Positions 1 to 6,713 of a DNA stretch of 15,101 nucleotides are shown piece by piece. The translations under genes and the position numbers were made by a program. Under the pieces are notes generated by a model, which ran no database searches, was not told the origin of the DNA, and worked only from the letters and a program-made list of their open reading frames with translations. The stretch covers positions 1 through 15,101 of the forward strand of contig JAJBTR010000200.1 in assembly GCA_020860745.1 (NCBI GenBank). The letters are read 5' to 3'. The stretch comes from Lachnospiraceae bacterium. Its GTDB lineage: Bacteria > Bacillota > Clostridia > Lachnospirales > Lachnospiraceae. How positions within the stretch are numbered: position 1 is the first letter of the stretch; each line of letters opens with the position of its first letter.

Positions 1-39
1 GACAGAGACCGTGATCTGATCCGGCGGAGATGGCCGGAA

Positions 40-678
40 ATGAGTTTTAAGGAGAAATGCCGTTATATCTGGTCCTATTACAGGTGGTATATCGTCGTCG
101 GCGTTGTTCTTTTGGCTTTTGCCGTGTTTTTTGTGCGGGATATCGTATCGCAGGATGCAGAAGAGGCATTTTACGTGATGGTACTGGATGGTGATCTGGA
201 TACGGAGGACATTGCTGATTTGAAGGAACTGCTTTCTGCGGAGCTGGAGATTGATACGGAGGAATATGAACTGGTGATCGAGACAGCATATTCCGATCAG
301 AACAGTACGATGCAGACGGAGGCGACGGTTGCGACTTATATGCAGTCCGGGCGAGTGGATTTGCTTCTGGCTCCGGAGGACAGGTTTAATACATATGCGG
401 CTACCGGATATCTGCAGGCGCTGACGGCTGACGGCTACGAGGAACTGCTGGAAGGAGTTGCAGAGGAATGCCTATTCTGGGCGGAACAGGTGGATTACAG
501 TTCAGGTGGGGCTGTGACGGAGATTCCGGCAAATCCTCATGAACAGACGGATGAGTCAGAATGTTATGGGATTTATCTGACGAATGACTTCCTTGAGGGA
601 ATGGTGGCTGGCATTATGGTTAATGCTCCTCACGGAGAACAGGCGGCGGATGGCATGCGCGTTTTCCTGGAATACTGA
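40..678 (+). CDS. Membrane-anchored protein of unknown function, weakly binding-protein-like
   Basis: The 212-residue protein has a short basic N-terminus (about residues 1-16), one hydrophobic segment (about 17-36), and an acidic remainder that should face outside the membrane. There is no lipobox. The stretch around LLAPEDRFNTYAATG and the C-terminal MRVFLEY resemble elements of extracellular solute-binding proteins, which suggests a degenerate or accessory binding domain; this is inference from pattern only. Proteins with this KEK-x-YxW-x-YY start are familiar beside sugar ABC transporters and YesL genes in Lachnospiraceae. A GGAG lies 10 nt before the ATG. The frame stays open to the window edge, so a start further upstream is not excluded. 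It lies 175 bp before the sugar-binding lipoprotein gene, in the same orientation. The role is unknown; confidence is high that it is a gene and low for any function. Confidence 0.8.
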   Translation: MSFKEKCRYIWSYYRWYIVVGVVLLAFAVFFVRDIVSQDAEEAFYVMVLDGDLDTEDIADLKELLSAELEIDTEEYELVIETAYSDQNSTMQTEATVATYMQSGRVDLLLAPEDRFNTYAATGYLQALTADGYEELLEGVAEECLFWAEQVDYSSGGAVTEIPANPHEQTDESECYGIYLTNDFLEGMVAGIMVNAPHGEQAADGMRVFLEY

Positions 679-770
679 AGATGTCTGTGCCGGGGAATGA
701 CTGCCGGTTGCGCGGAGCACCGCAGGGCAAATCTGCTGCAGAGCGATACTTTATTGTAATTCTGTATATA

Positions 771-799
771 TTGGCGTACTGCCTGATATATAAAATAAT
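771..799 (+). promoter_or_regulatory. Candidate promoter of the sugar-binding protein gene
   Basis: TTGGCG (771-776) and AATAAT (794-799) are separated by 17 nt. The -10 box has one mismatch to TATAAT, in its first and usually conserved position. The predicted start of transcription, near 806, coincides with the start of a perfect hairpin. This is a candidate only; the surrounding AT-rich stretch offers weaker alternatives. Confidence 0.4.
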
Positions 800-805
800 T
801 CTATC

Positions 806-825
806 CGGGTGTAAAAGGACACCCG
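806..825 (+). promoter_or_regulatory. Perfect hairpin in the 5' leader of the binding-protein gene
   Basis: CGGGTGT (806-812) and ACACCCG (819-825) are perfect inverted repeats around the loop AAAAGG. No T-run follows, so it is not a terminator. It ends 16 nt before the Shine-Dalgarno sequence at 842-849. If transcription starts near 806, the hairpin would form the extreme 5' end of the mRNA, a position known in other genes to slow decay. That role is inference. Confidence 0.5.
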
Positions 826-853
826 AAATTTCATCCAAGAAAGGAGAGGTAAC

Positions 854-2236
854 ATGAAAAAAAGAATTGTGAGTCTGACATTGGTTGGCGTGTTAGCGGC
901 AAGCCTGCTGGCCGGATGCGGAAGCAGCAGCTCTTCCTCCGACACAACAGGAGACACCAGTGCGGCGGAGGAGACGACGGAGACATCTTCTTCCTCCGAT
1001 TCAGATCTGGATCCGGAACTGGTAGCGGCTGTGGAGGCGATCGCAGATGTGGGCTACGAAGGGGAAGCTGTGGATCTGACTTTCTGGGGTCTGTCTTCGC
1101 GTCAGGATGGTCTGGAGGGGCTGACTGAGATCTTCAACGAGGCGAATGAGAACATCAACGTAACGGTAGCCTGCTATGACACAGATGGTATCAAGGATGC
1201 CTGCAAGACGGCGGCGCAGTCCAGTTCCATGCCTTCTATGTGGTTTAACTGGGGCGGTTCCCTTGGACAGTATTACGTGGATAACGGTGTTACTTATGAT
1301 CTGACCGCTTATGCGGAAGAGAACGGCTGGTCTGACACATTCAACTCCGGCGTGCTGAGCCTGTGCACGCTCAGCGATCAGGTATGCGGATATCCTACAT
1401 CCTATAATGTACTGGGTATCTACTACAGAACCGACATTTTTGAACAGTATGGTCTGGAAGTGCCTGCCACCATCGAAGAGTTTGAAGCGTTATGCGACAC
1501 ATTGCTTGAAAACGGAATCACTCCGATCTCGACAGCTGGTCTGAACGGCTGGCATGTGATGCGTCTGATCGAGCAGCTGATTGAGTATACAGCAGGTGCT
1601 GATCTTCATGATGAGCTGCAGGCGATGACCACAAGCTGGGATTGCGACGCAGTTGTGGAAGCTCTGACCATTTACCAGACTTACTGTGAGAGCGGATATT
1701 TCCCGGATGGTTTCGTTACCGCGAACCCGGATGACACTTACATGGCATTTGCTATGGGTACCTGCGCGATGGATGTACAGGGACAGTGGTATGACGCTGC
1801 TCTGAATAACAATGGCGCGGATGTTTCCGTAGTCAGCTGGTTCCCGTTCCCCAATGGCACAGGCCGTGTATCTGCTTTTGCAGAGATGGTTCAGTTCAGC
1901 GCGGACCTGACCGACGACGAGCTTGAGGCCGCTATGCTTTACACGCAGTTCATGAACTCTGTTGAGGCAACTGACCTTTATCCGAATGATTATAATCTTC
2001 CGCTTCCGCTTAATGATGCTGAGATGCCTGACGCTGAGACCCAGCCGAACGTTGAGTCTCTGCTGAACTACAGCTCTGAGTATGGCACATTCACCATTAC
2101 CGATCAGGCGTTCCCGTCTGAGGTTGCAGATGTATTGTTTAATTGCCAGGATGCGATTGCCGGCGGCAGCATGACACCGGAGGAAGCAGCCACCCAGATT
2201 CAGGCGGCAATTGAGGATTACCAGGCTGCCAACTGA
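854..2236 (+). CDS. Carbohydrate ABC transporter substrate-binding lipoprotein
   Basis: This is an extracellular solute-binding protein of the family 1 type (SBP_bac_1), expected to capture a sugar or oligosaccharide at the outer face of the membrane and pass it to the permeases encoded downstream. The signal peptide ends in a canonical lipobox, LAGC, with the lipid-modified cysteine at residue 22. A Ser/Thr/Glu-rich linker (about 23-55) precedes the binding fold. At 460 residues it has normal length. The Shine-Dalgarno sequence AAGGAGAGG lies directly upstream. A hairpin with a T-run separates it from the permease genes, which fits the usual excess of binding protein over permease. The substrate cannot be read from sequence; the neighbouring DUF5060 and GH3 enzymes suggest a plant-type or beta-linked glycoside. 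The family call is firm, the substrate open. Confidence 0.93.
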   Translation: MKKRIVSLTLVGVLAASLLAGCGSSSSSSDTTGDTSAAEETTETSSSSDSDLDPELVAAVEAIADVGYEGEAVDLTFWGLSSRQDGLEGLTEIFNEANENINVTVACYDTDGIKDACKTAAQSSSMPSMWFNWGGSLGQYYVDNGVTYDLTAYAEENGWSDTFNSGVLSLCTLSDQVCGYPTSYNVLGIYYRTDIFEQYGLEVPATIEEFEALCDTLLENGITPISTAGLNGWHVMRLIEQLIEYTAGADLHDELQAMTTSWDCDAVVEALTIYQTYCESGYFPDGFVTANPDDTYMAFAMGTCAMDVQGQWYDAALNNNGADVSVVSWFPFPNGTGRVSAFAEMVQFSADLTDDELEAAMLYTQFMNSVEATDLYPNDYNLPLPLNDAEMPDAETQPNVESLLNYSSEYGTFTITDQAFPSEVADVLFNCQDAIAGGSMTPEEAATQIQAAIEDYQAAN

Positions 2237-2271
2237 CAGGGAAACCTACAGTAGTGACAGAAATTAAATAT

Positions 2272-2291
2272 AGTCTGCTTTAGGGCAGACT
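2272..2291 (+). repeat. Small perfect stem-loop after the binding-protein gene
   Basis: AGTCTGC (2272-2278) and GCAGACT (2285-2291) pair perfectly across a 6-nt loop, 36 nt after the stop codon. No T-run follows. It may protect the 3' end of the binding-protein mRNA after processing, together with the terminator-like hairpin just downstream. That function is inferred. Confidence 0.45.
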
Positions 2292-2299
2292 TCAGGCAG

Positions 2300-2348
2300 A
2301 AGGGCATGCATGTCATGAGTTGGTAGTGTATGGCACGCGTGCCTTTTT
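2300..2348 (+). terminator. Terminator or attenuator between binding protein and permease genes
   Basis: AAGGGCATGC (2300-2309) can pair with GCGTGCCTTT (2337-2346) through 10 base pairs including two G-U wobbles. Five T residues follow at 2344-2348. A perfect 12-bp palindrome, GGCACGCGTGCC (2332-2343), offers a shorter competing hairpin before the same T-run. No good promoter is visible between here and the permease start at 2389, so partial readthrough would set binding protein well above permease. Confidence 0.55.
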
Positions 2349-2388
2349 CACCGGAAAAAATACGAAGAGAAGGAGGTAGAGTAGAAAA

Positions 2389-3174
2389 ATGGTAAAAGCA
2401 AAAAGAAACTATTCGCCTTATCTGTTTATGCTGCCAGTGCTGATCATTTATTTATCGGTAATTATATTTCCGATATTTTATTCCCTTTGGATCAGCCTGC
2501 GAAGCGGTACCGGGATCGGGACAATGGATTTTGTCGGACTGGCCAACTACAAAAAACTGGCGCAGGACAGTGTTTTCTGGCTGTCCCTGAGGCATACGAT
2601 CGTCTGGATTGTCCTTACAATCTGCGTCACGATGACGGTATCGCTGGCGCTGGCTGTGCTGCTGAACAATAAGTTTCCCGGCAGAACGGTGTTCCGTACT
2701 CTGTTTTATGCTCCGAGCGTTATCGCCATGATAGCCGTGGGTATTATCTGGAGATGGATTTATAACCCGCAGATTGGTTTTATCAACCAGTTTTTTCAGG
2801 CGATCGGGGTTAATTTCTCCCAGACGTGGCTTTCCACGGAGAGAACAGTTGTTGCGGCACTGTTTGTCGCATCCTTGTGGCAGGCGGTCGGCCAGCCGAT
2901 GATCCTGTTTCTGGCAGGTCTTCAGAGCATTTCACCGGAAGTTCTGGAGGCTGCATCCATCGACGGAGCCAACAGTTTCCAGACATTTTTCCGGATTACA
3001 ATTCCGTTGTTAAAAGATACTTTTGTTACGGTTATCTGTACGCTGGTTATTGCGGCCATGAAAGTGTACGATATCGTCAAGGCGTTGACAGACGGCGGAC
3101 CGAATAATGCATCCCAGATGCTGGCGACTTATATGTATAGCCAGACATTCACCTATAACAATGTGGGCTATTGA
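2389..3174 (+). CDS. Sugar ABC transporter permease, MalF/UgpA type, cut short by an in-frame TGA
   Basis: This is an inner-membrane permease of the CUT1 sugar-importer family, partner of the permease at 3268. The N-terminus (YSPYLFMLPVLIIYLSVIIFP) and the cytoplasmic EAA loop (about residues 187-206, EAASIDGANSFQ) are typical. The ATG follows an AGAAGGAGG-like site. Translation stops at TGA 3172-3174 after 261 residues, in the middle of the conserved NNVGY-x-TAIAV segment before the last helix. The same frame continues without further stops to TAG 3253-3255, giving 288 codons, the normal family length. A single GGA-to-TGA change would explain it, as glycine is usual at that place. TGA is an ordinary stop elsewhere in this window. 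Either the gene is freshly inactivated, or there is low-level readthrough, or it is a sequencing error. The protein as written lacks its final transmembrane helix. Confidence 0.85.
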   Translation: MVKAKRNYSPYLFMLPVLIIYLSVIIFPIFYSLWISLRSGTGIGTMDFVGLANYKKLAQDSVFWLSLRHTIVWIVLTICVTMTVSLALAVLLNNKFPGRTVFRTLFYAPSVIAMIAVGIIWRWIYNPQIGFINQFFQAIGVNFSQTWLSTERTVVAALFVASLWQAVGQPMILFLAGLQSISPEVLEAASIDGANSFQTFFRITIPLLKDTFVTVICTLVIAAMKVYDIVKALTDGGPNNASQMLATYMYSQTFTYNNVGY

Positions 3175-3255
3175 ACGGCGATTGCGGTCATTATGGTAGT
3201 GATCATGCTGATTGTCATTGTCCCGTACATGATCTTTATGGCGAGAGAGAAATAG
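3172..3255 (+). pseudogene. Detached last-helix segment of the permease gene
   Basis: From the TGA at 3172 onward, the permease frame encodes 26 more residues (TAIAVIMVVIMLIVIV, PYMIFMAREK) ending at TAG 3253-3255. This is a complete hydrophobic helix plus the short basic tail usual for this family. It has no start codon or ribosome site suited to independent translation. Its end lies 12 bp before the next permease start, the normal operon spacing, whereas the shortened gene would leave a 93-bp gap. This supports the TGA being a recent substitution or a read error. Confidence 0.8.
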
Positions 3256-3267
3256 GGGGGTGATAGA

Positions 3268-4104
3268 ATGAACGCAAAAGCGAGTAAATATGGAAAAATT
3301 ACTGTGAAATATATTATTTTGATTGCTCTGTCTATCCTGTGGATCATTCCGCTCTTCACTCTGGTCGTCACGGCATTGAAAGCCCAGTCCGATTTCATCT
3401 CCGGTATCAGCATGTTCCAGCTTCCGGAGCAGATTGCCTGGAGCAATTTCAGCAACGCCATGACAAAAGGCCGCCTGTTTCTGTATATGAAGAATGATCT
3501 GATCATCAGCTGCCTGAAAGTACCGCTGGGAATTTTCCTGTCTTCTATGACAGCGTTTGCTCTTACCAGGCTGAAGATGAAGCATTCGACCGGCTGGTTT
3601 GTATTTTTGTTGATCGGCATGATGCTTCCGATGCAGATCGCACTGGTTCCGATCAGCATTATTTATAACAGGTTGAATCTGATCAATACATACTTTGGTC
3701 TGTTTTATGTGTATATCGGATTCGGTGTGTCGTTTATGATTCTGATTCTTCACGGATTCTTAAAGGGAATACCTAAGGAAATCGATGAGGAGGCGTATCT
3801 TGACGGCGCAAATAAATGGCAGACGTTTATCCGGGTTATCCTGCCGATTGCGAAGCCTGCGCTGGCAACTCTGCTGATCACGGATTTTGTATCTACGTGG
3901 AACGAGTATCTTCTGGCATCGGTTATCATCAATGATAACTCCCTGAAAACGGTGCCGGTAGGATTGATGACTTTCGTCGGCGAGCACGGTACGGATTATG
4001 GCTATCTGTGTGCCGGAGTTCTGATCTCTATTATCCCGGTGCTGATTGTGTATCTGATCTTCCAGAGGTACTTTGTAGAGGGGATGGCAGGTGCTGTGAA
4101 GTGA
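3268..4104 (+). CDS. Sugar ABC transporter permease, MalG/UgpE type
   Basis: This is the second integral-membrane subunit of the CUT1 sugar importer, expected to form a heterodimer with the upstream permease and to dock on a separately encoded MsmK/UgpC-type ATPase. Its 278 residues match the family. It starts with a membrane helix (about 10-35), has the usual extracellular segment before helix 2, and carries the EAA motif at about residues 174-193 (EEAYLDGANKWQTFIRVILP). The C-terminus FVEGMAGAVK is highly typical of MalG-like permeases. A GGGGGGTG ribosome site precedes the ATG. No ATPase gene is present in the locus, which is normal for Firmicutes where one ATPase serves many importers. 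Its function depends on the interrupted partner permease. Confidence 0.93.
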   Translation: MNAKASKYGKITVKYIILIALSILWIIPLFTLVVTALKAQSDFISGISMFQLPEQIAWSNFSNAMTKGRLFLYMKNDLIISCLKVPLGIFLSSMTAFALTRLKMKHSTGWFVFLLIGMMLPMQIALVPISIIYNRLNLINTYFGLFYVYIGFGVSFMILILHGFLKGIPKEIDEEAYLDGANKWQTFIRVILPIAKPALATLLITDFVSTWNEYLLASVIINDNSLKTVPVGLMTFVGEHGTDYGYLCAGVLISIIPVLIVYLIFQRYFVEGMAGAVK

Positions 4105-4111
4105 TGTTGTT

Positions 4112-4141
4112 TTGATTATTCGGGTATTTGCGGGATATAAG
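4112..4141 (+). promoter_or_regulatory. Candidate promoter upstream of the DUF5060 glycosidase gene
   Basis: TTGATT (4112-4117) and TATAAG (4136-4141) lie 18 nt apart in the gap after the permease genes. If used, it would let the hydrolase genes be expressed apart from the transporter. The match is moderate and the -10 box overlaps a hairpin. Confidence 0.3.
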
Positions 4142-4164
4142 TGGGATTTATTCCCGGTACTTAT
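4137..4164 (+). repeat. Bulged stem-loop after the permease operon
   Basis: ATAAGT (4137-4142) pairs with ACTTAT (4159-4164), and inside it GGGA (4143-4146) pairs with TCCC (4152-4155) across a TTTAT loop. A 3-nt bulge (GGT) sits on the 3' side. There is no T-run, so intrinsic termination is unlikely. Confidence 0.4.
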
Positions 4165-4226
4165 GCAATGCTGCGCTGGATGAGCAGTGACTCGTAATAT
4201 AACAGGAAAGTATAGTAATATAGTAC

Positions 4227-4283
4227 CAGCCTGTCAGCAGGACGTTTCCCCTTTGGAATCGGCGCTGCCTGGCAGGCTGTTTT
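4227..4283 (+). terminator. Possible terminator or attenuator before the DUF5060 gene
   Basis: CAGCCTGTCAG (4227-4237) pairs with CTGGCAGGCTG (4269-4279) over 11 bp with one G-U wobble, and an inner CAG/CTG can add three more pairs. TTTT follows at 4280-4283. The loop is long (about 31 nt). The stem lies just upstream of the likely start codon, so it may end permease transcripts or attenuate the hydrolase genes. It also argues that the upstream in-frame GTG at 4187 is not the true start. Confidence 0.4.
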
Positions 4284-4330
4284 GTCAGACGGGACCGGCT
4301 TTTCCCGTCAGAATGGATGTGTGCATGAGT

Positions 4331-5857
4331 ATGAAAACTACAGTTGAAAAATGGGGAATTTTTGAAGCTGCTTTTTCAGGCAGACAGGATGGAAATCCTT
4401 TTGTTGATTATGAAATCAAAGGAGAATTTACAGGGGCAGGAGAGACGAAATGTGTCGATGGATTTTACGACGGAGAAGGAGTTTATAAGATTCGTTTTAT
4501 GCCATCTTTTGAGGGAGAATACCACTATAAAGTGTGGGGAACTTTTTCTGACTGTGTGCAGGAGGGAGACTTTACGGTGACGCCGGCGCTGGCGGGCAAC
4601 CACGGACCGGTCCGTGTGGCAAATACGTTTCATTTTGCCTATGAGGACGGAACGCCTTATTATTCCATCGGCACCACATGCTATGTGTGGGCGCTGCAGA
4701 CGGAGGAGCTGCAGGAGCAGACGCTGGAAACGCTGAAAGACAGCGCTTTCAACAAGATTCGTTTCTGCATTTTCCCGAAGCATTATGACTACAACCTGAA
4801 TGAGCCGTACAGCTACCCGTATGAGGGCACACCCATGGACAGTTCTGTGCTGACTCCGGAGAATTTCTGGGATTATAACGGAAGAACTGAGGGTAATGAC
4901 TGGGACTACAAGCGTTTCAACCCGAAGCATTTTGCGCACCTGGAGAAGAGAATACAGGATCTGATGGATCTTGGCATTGAGGCTGATCTGATAGTGATGC
5001 ATCCGTATGACCGCTGGGGATTCTCCATGATGACGAAGGAAGAGGATGATCTGTACTGGAATTATGTGGTTGCCAGGTTTTCAGCTTACCGGAATGTGTG
5101 GTGGTCGCTGGCAAATGAGTATGACCTGATGCCGCAGAAAAGCCTGGCTGACTGGGAACGCTATGCATCGATCCTCTGCGAAAAAGATGCCTACGCGCAC
5201 CTTCGCTCCATTCATAATTGTAAAAATATGTACGACTTCCGGCGCCCGTGGGTGACGCACTGCTCCATCCAGCGTGTGGATTCCTACATGTCCGGCGAGT
5301 GCGTGGACGAATGGAGGCAGCGGTATCAGAAGCCGGTAGTATTGGATGAGATTGTCTATGAGGGCAATATAGAGCATAACTGGGGAAATATCAGCGGTGA
5401 AGAAATGACCCGGAGATTCTGGGAGGGGGCCATCCGTGGCGGCTATCCCGGCCATGGGGAAACGTATTATTCTGAAGACCGGATTCTCTGGTGGTCGCAC
5501 GGGGGCGTGCTCAAAGGAACCAGTCCGGAGCGTATTAAGTTCCTGTTGAAAATTTTGCAGGAGACGCCGGGACATGGGCTGAAACTGAACCCGAATCGTG
5601 TTATGATGAGAGAAGATATTGAGGCAACGGTTGACAGTCTGATTCCGGTTCCGTATTATCTGTTTTATTACAGCTACCGCCGTCCCGTGTTCAAGGAGTT
5701 TAATTTTTCTGATGGAAAAGAATACGAGGAGGAGGTTATTGATACCTGGGAGATGACAATCAAAAAATGCGGCACGTGTACCGGCAGATTTAAGATTCCG
5801 CTTCCGGGAAAAGAATATATGGCAATCCGGATTTATGAGAAAGGCCTGCTGGGCTGA
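4331..5857 (+). CDS. DUF5060/DUF4038-type putative glycoside hydrolase
   Basis: This is a cytoplasmic putative glycosidase; no signal peptide is visible. An N-terminal beta-sandwich of the DUF5060 type (about residues 4-75, starting VEKWGIFE) precedes a clan GH-A-like barrel and a C-terminal small domain (about 430-508). Two glutamates sit where this fold places its catalytic pair: E263 in WWSLANEYD (acid/base) and E340 in VVLDEIVYEGN (nucleophile), 77 residues apart. The frame is open back to a GTG at 4187, but the extra codons are unlike the family and contain a stem-loop, so I chose the ATG at 4331 (508 aa). ATGs at 4313 and 4325 are alternatives; none has a strong ribosome site. Relatives are annotated as DUF4038 or apiosidase-like hydrolases; substrate specificity is not readable. 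It lies between the importer and the GH3 gene, so it probably trims the imported glycoside. Confidence 0.88.
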   Translation: MKTTVEKWGIFEAAFSGRQDGNPFVDYEIKGEFTGAGETKCVDGFYDGEGVYKIRFMPSFEGEYHYKVWGTFSDCVQEGDFTVTPALAGNHGPVRVANTFHFAYEDGTPYYSIGTTCYVWALQTEELQEQTLETLKDSAFNKIRFCIFPKHYDYNLNEPYSYPYEGTPMDSSVLTPENFWDYNGRTEGNDWDYKRFNPKHFAHLEKRIQDLMDLGIEADLIVMHPYDRWGFSMMTKEEDDLYWNYVVARFSAYRNVWWSLANEYDLMPQKSLADWERYASILCEKDAYAHLRSIHNCKNMYDFRRPWVTHCSIQRVDSYMSGECVDEWRQRYQKPVVLDEIVYEGNIEHNWGNISGEEMTRRFWEGAIRGGYPGHGETYYSEDRILWWSHGGVLKGTSPERIKFLLKILQETPGHGLKLNPNRVMMREDIEATVDSLIPVPYYLFYYSYRRPVFKEFNFSDGKEYEEEVIDTWEMTIKKCGTCTGRFKIPLPGKEYMAIRIYEKGLLG

Positions 5858-5960
5858 GGATGGATGATAGTAAACGACGAAAATAATTTGTCATTCACTA
5901 TAAAGACCGGTTTGAGAAACGGGGAGTGGCGGTCAGACGAGAAAGGTGTGGGTTTTCGGT

Positions 5961-6713
5961 ATGTTTAAGAATGGATTTAATATTGAGTCTGCGCTCTGGC
6001 GGGTATTGGGATTTGTCGGTGATCTGGCGATTCTGAATCTGCTGTTTATTCTGACGTCGCTTCCCGTTTTTACAATCGGGGCATCGGTAACTGCGTTGTC
6101 GTCAGTGCAGTTTCGCATGATAGAAAAACGCAGCGGCCGGGTGGCCGGGGACTATTTCCGGGCGTTTCGGGAAAATTTTAAGGCGAGCACGGTACTCTGG
6201 CTTGTTTACCTCGTTTTTCTTGCAATCTGTGTTTTAAATTTTCTTGCTGTATACAATACGAACCCGGAGAACCGGAATGTGATTATGGTGGTTCTGGGCA
6301 TTGCTTTGTTTTTTGTTACCATGGTAGAGATGTATAGCCTGGCAATGCAGGCCAGATTTGTCAACAGTCTGAAAGATACGGTGGTGAAGGCTTTTCTTGT
6401 CGGATTGTCCGGACTTCCTTATACCATAGTTATGGTTCTTGTGATTATTGCAGCGGTCGGGGTAAGCGTGCGAACATATACCGCGATGCTTTTTGCTTTT
6501 CCGATCTGGCTGGTTCTCGGTTTCAGTCTGATCGGTTATCTCTGCAATCTGATGTACCTTCGTGTCTTTCACAAGGTGACTGCGAAACAGGATCTGCCGG
6601 AAAAAACCATTTTTGATGCGCCGGAGCGCGAGAATTACCGCAGCGGCGACCGCAGGCGCAGCCTGAAACGCAGGGAGAAAGAAGCGAAAATGGCGGAAAG
6701 GAAGAAAAAATGA
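5961..6713 (+). CDS. YesL-family (DUF624) membrane protein
   Basis: This small integral-membrane protein belongs to the YesL family, named after a Bacillus subtilis gene in the rhamnogalacturonan region and commonly found next to sugar importers. The hallmark N-terminus is clear: GFVGDLAILNLLFILTSLPV followed by TIGAS. Several hydrophobic segments follow (about residues 15-40, 75-100, 110-130, 150-180 and 185-205) and then a very basic, Lys/Arg-rich tail. The molecular function is unknown in the literature I can recall. I take the ATG at 5961, preceded by AAAGG; a GTG at 5946 in the same frame lacks room for a ribosome site. Its stop overlaps the start of the next gene (ATGA), so the two are probably co-translated. 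Confidence 0.88.
   Translation: MFKNGFNIESALWRVLGFVGDLAILNLLFILTSLPVFTIGASVTALSSVQFRMIEKRSGRVAGDYFRAFRENFKASTVLWLVYLVFLAICVLNFLAVYNTNPENRNVIMVVLGIALFFVTMVEMYSLAMQARFVNSLKDTVVKAFLVGLSGLPYTIVMVLVIIAAVGVSVRTYTAMLFAFPIWLVLGFSLIGYLCNLMYLRVFHKVTAKQDLPEKTIFDAPERENYRSGDRRRSLKRREKEAKMAERKKK

Noticed and set aside
1..39. End of an upstream gene at the window start
   Set aside because: Stops exist in two frames (TGA at 12-14 and at 17-19), so a gene may end here, but a few codons are not enough to support a call.
3172..3215. Selenocysteine insertion at the permease TGA
   Set aside because: I see no convincing hairpin of SECIS type right after the codon, and a permease helix has no need for selenocysteine; a glycine-to-stop change explains it better.
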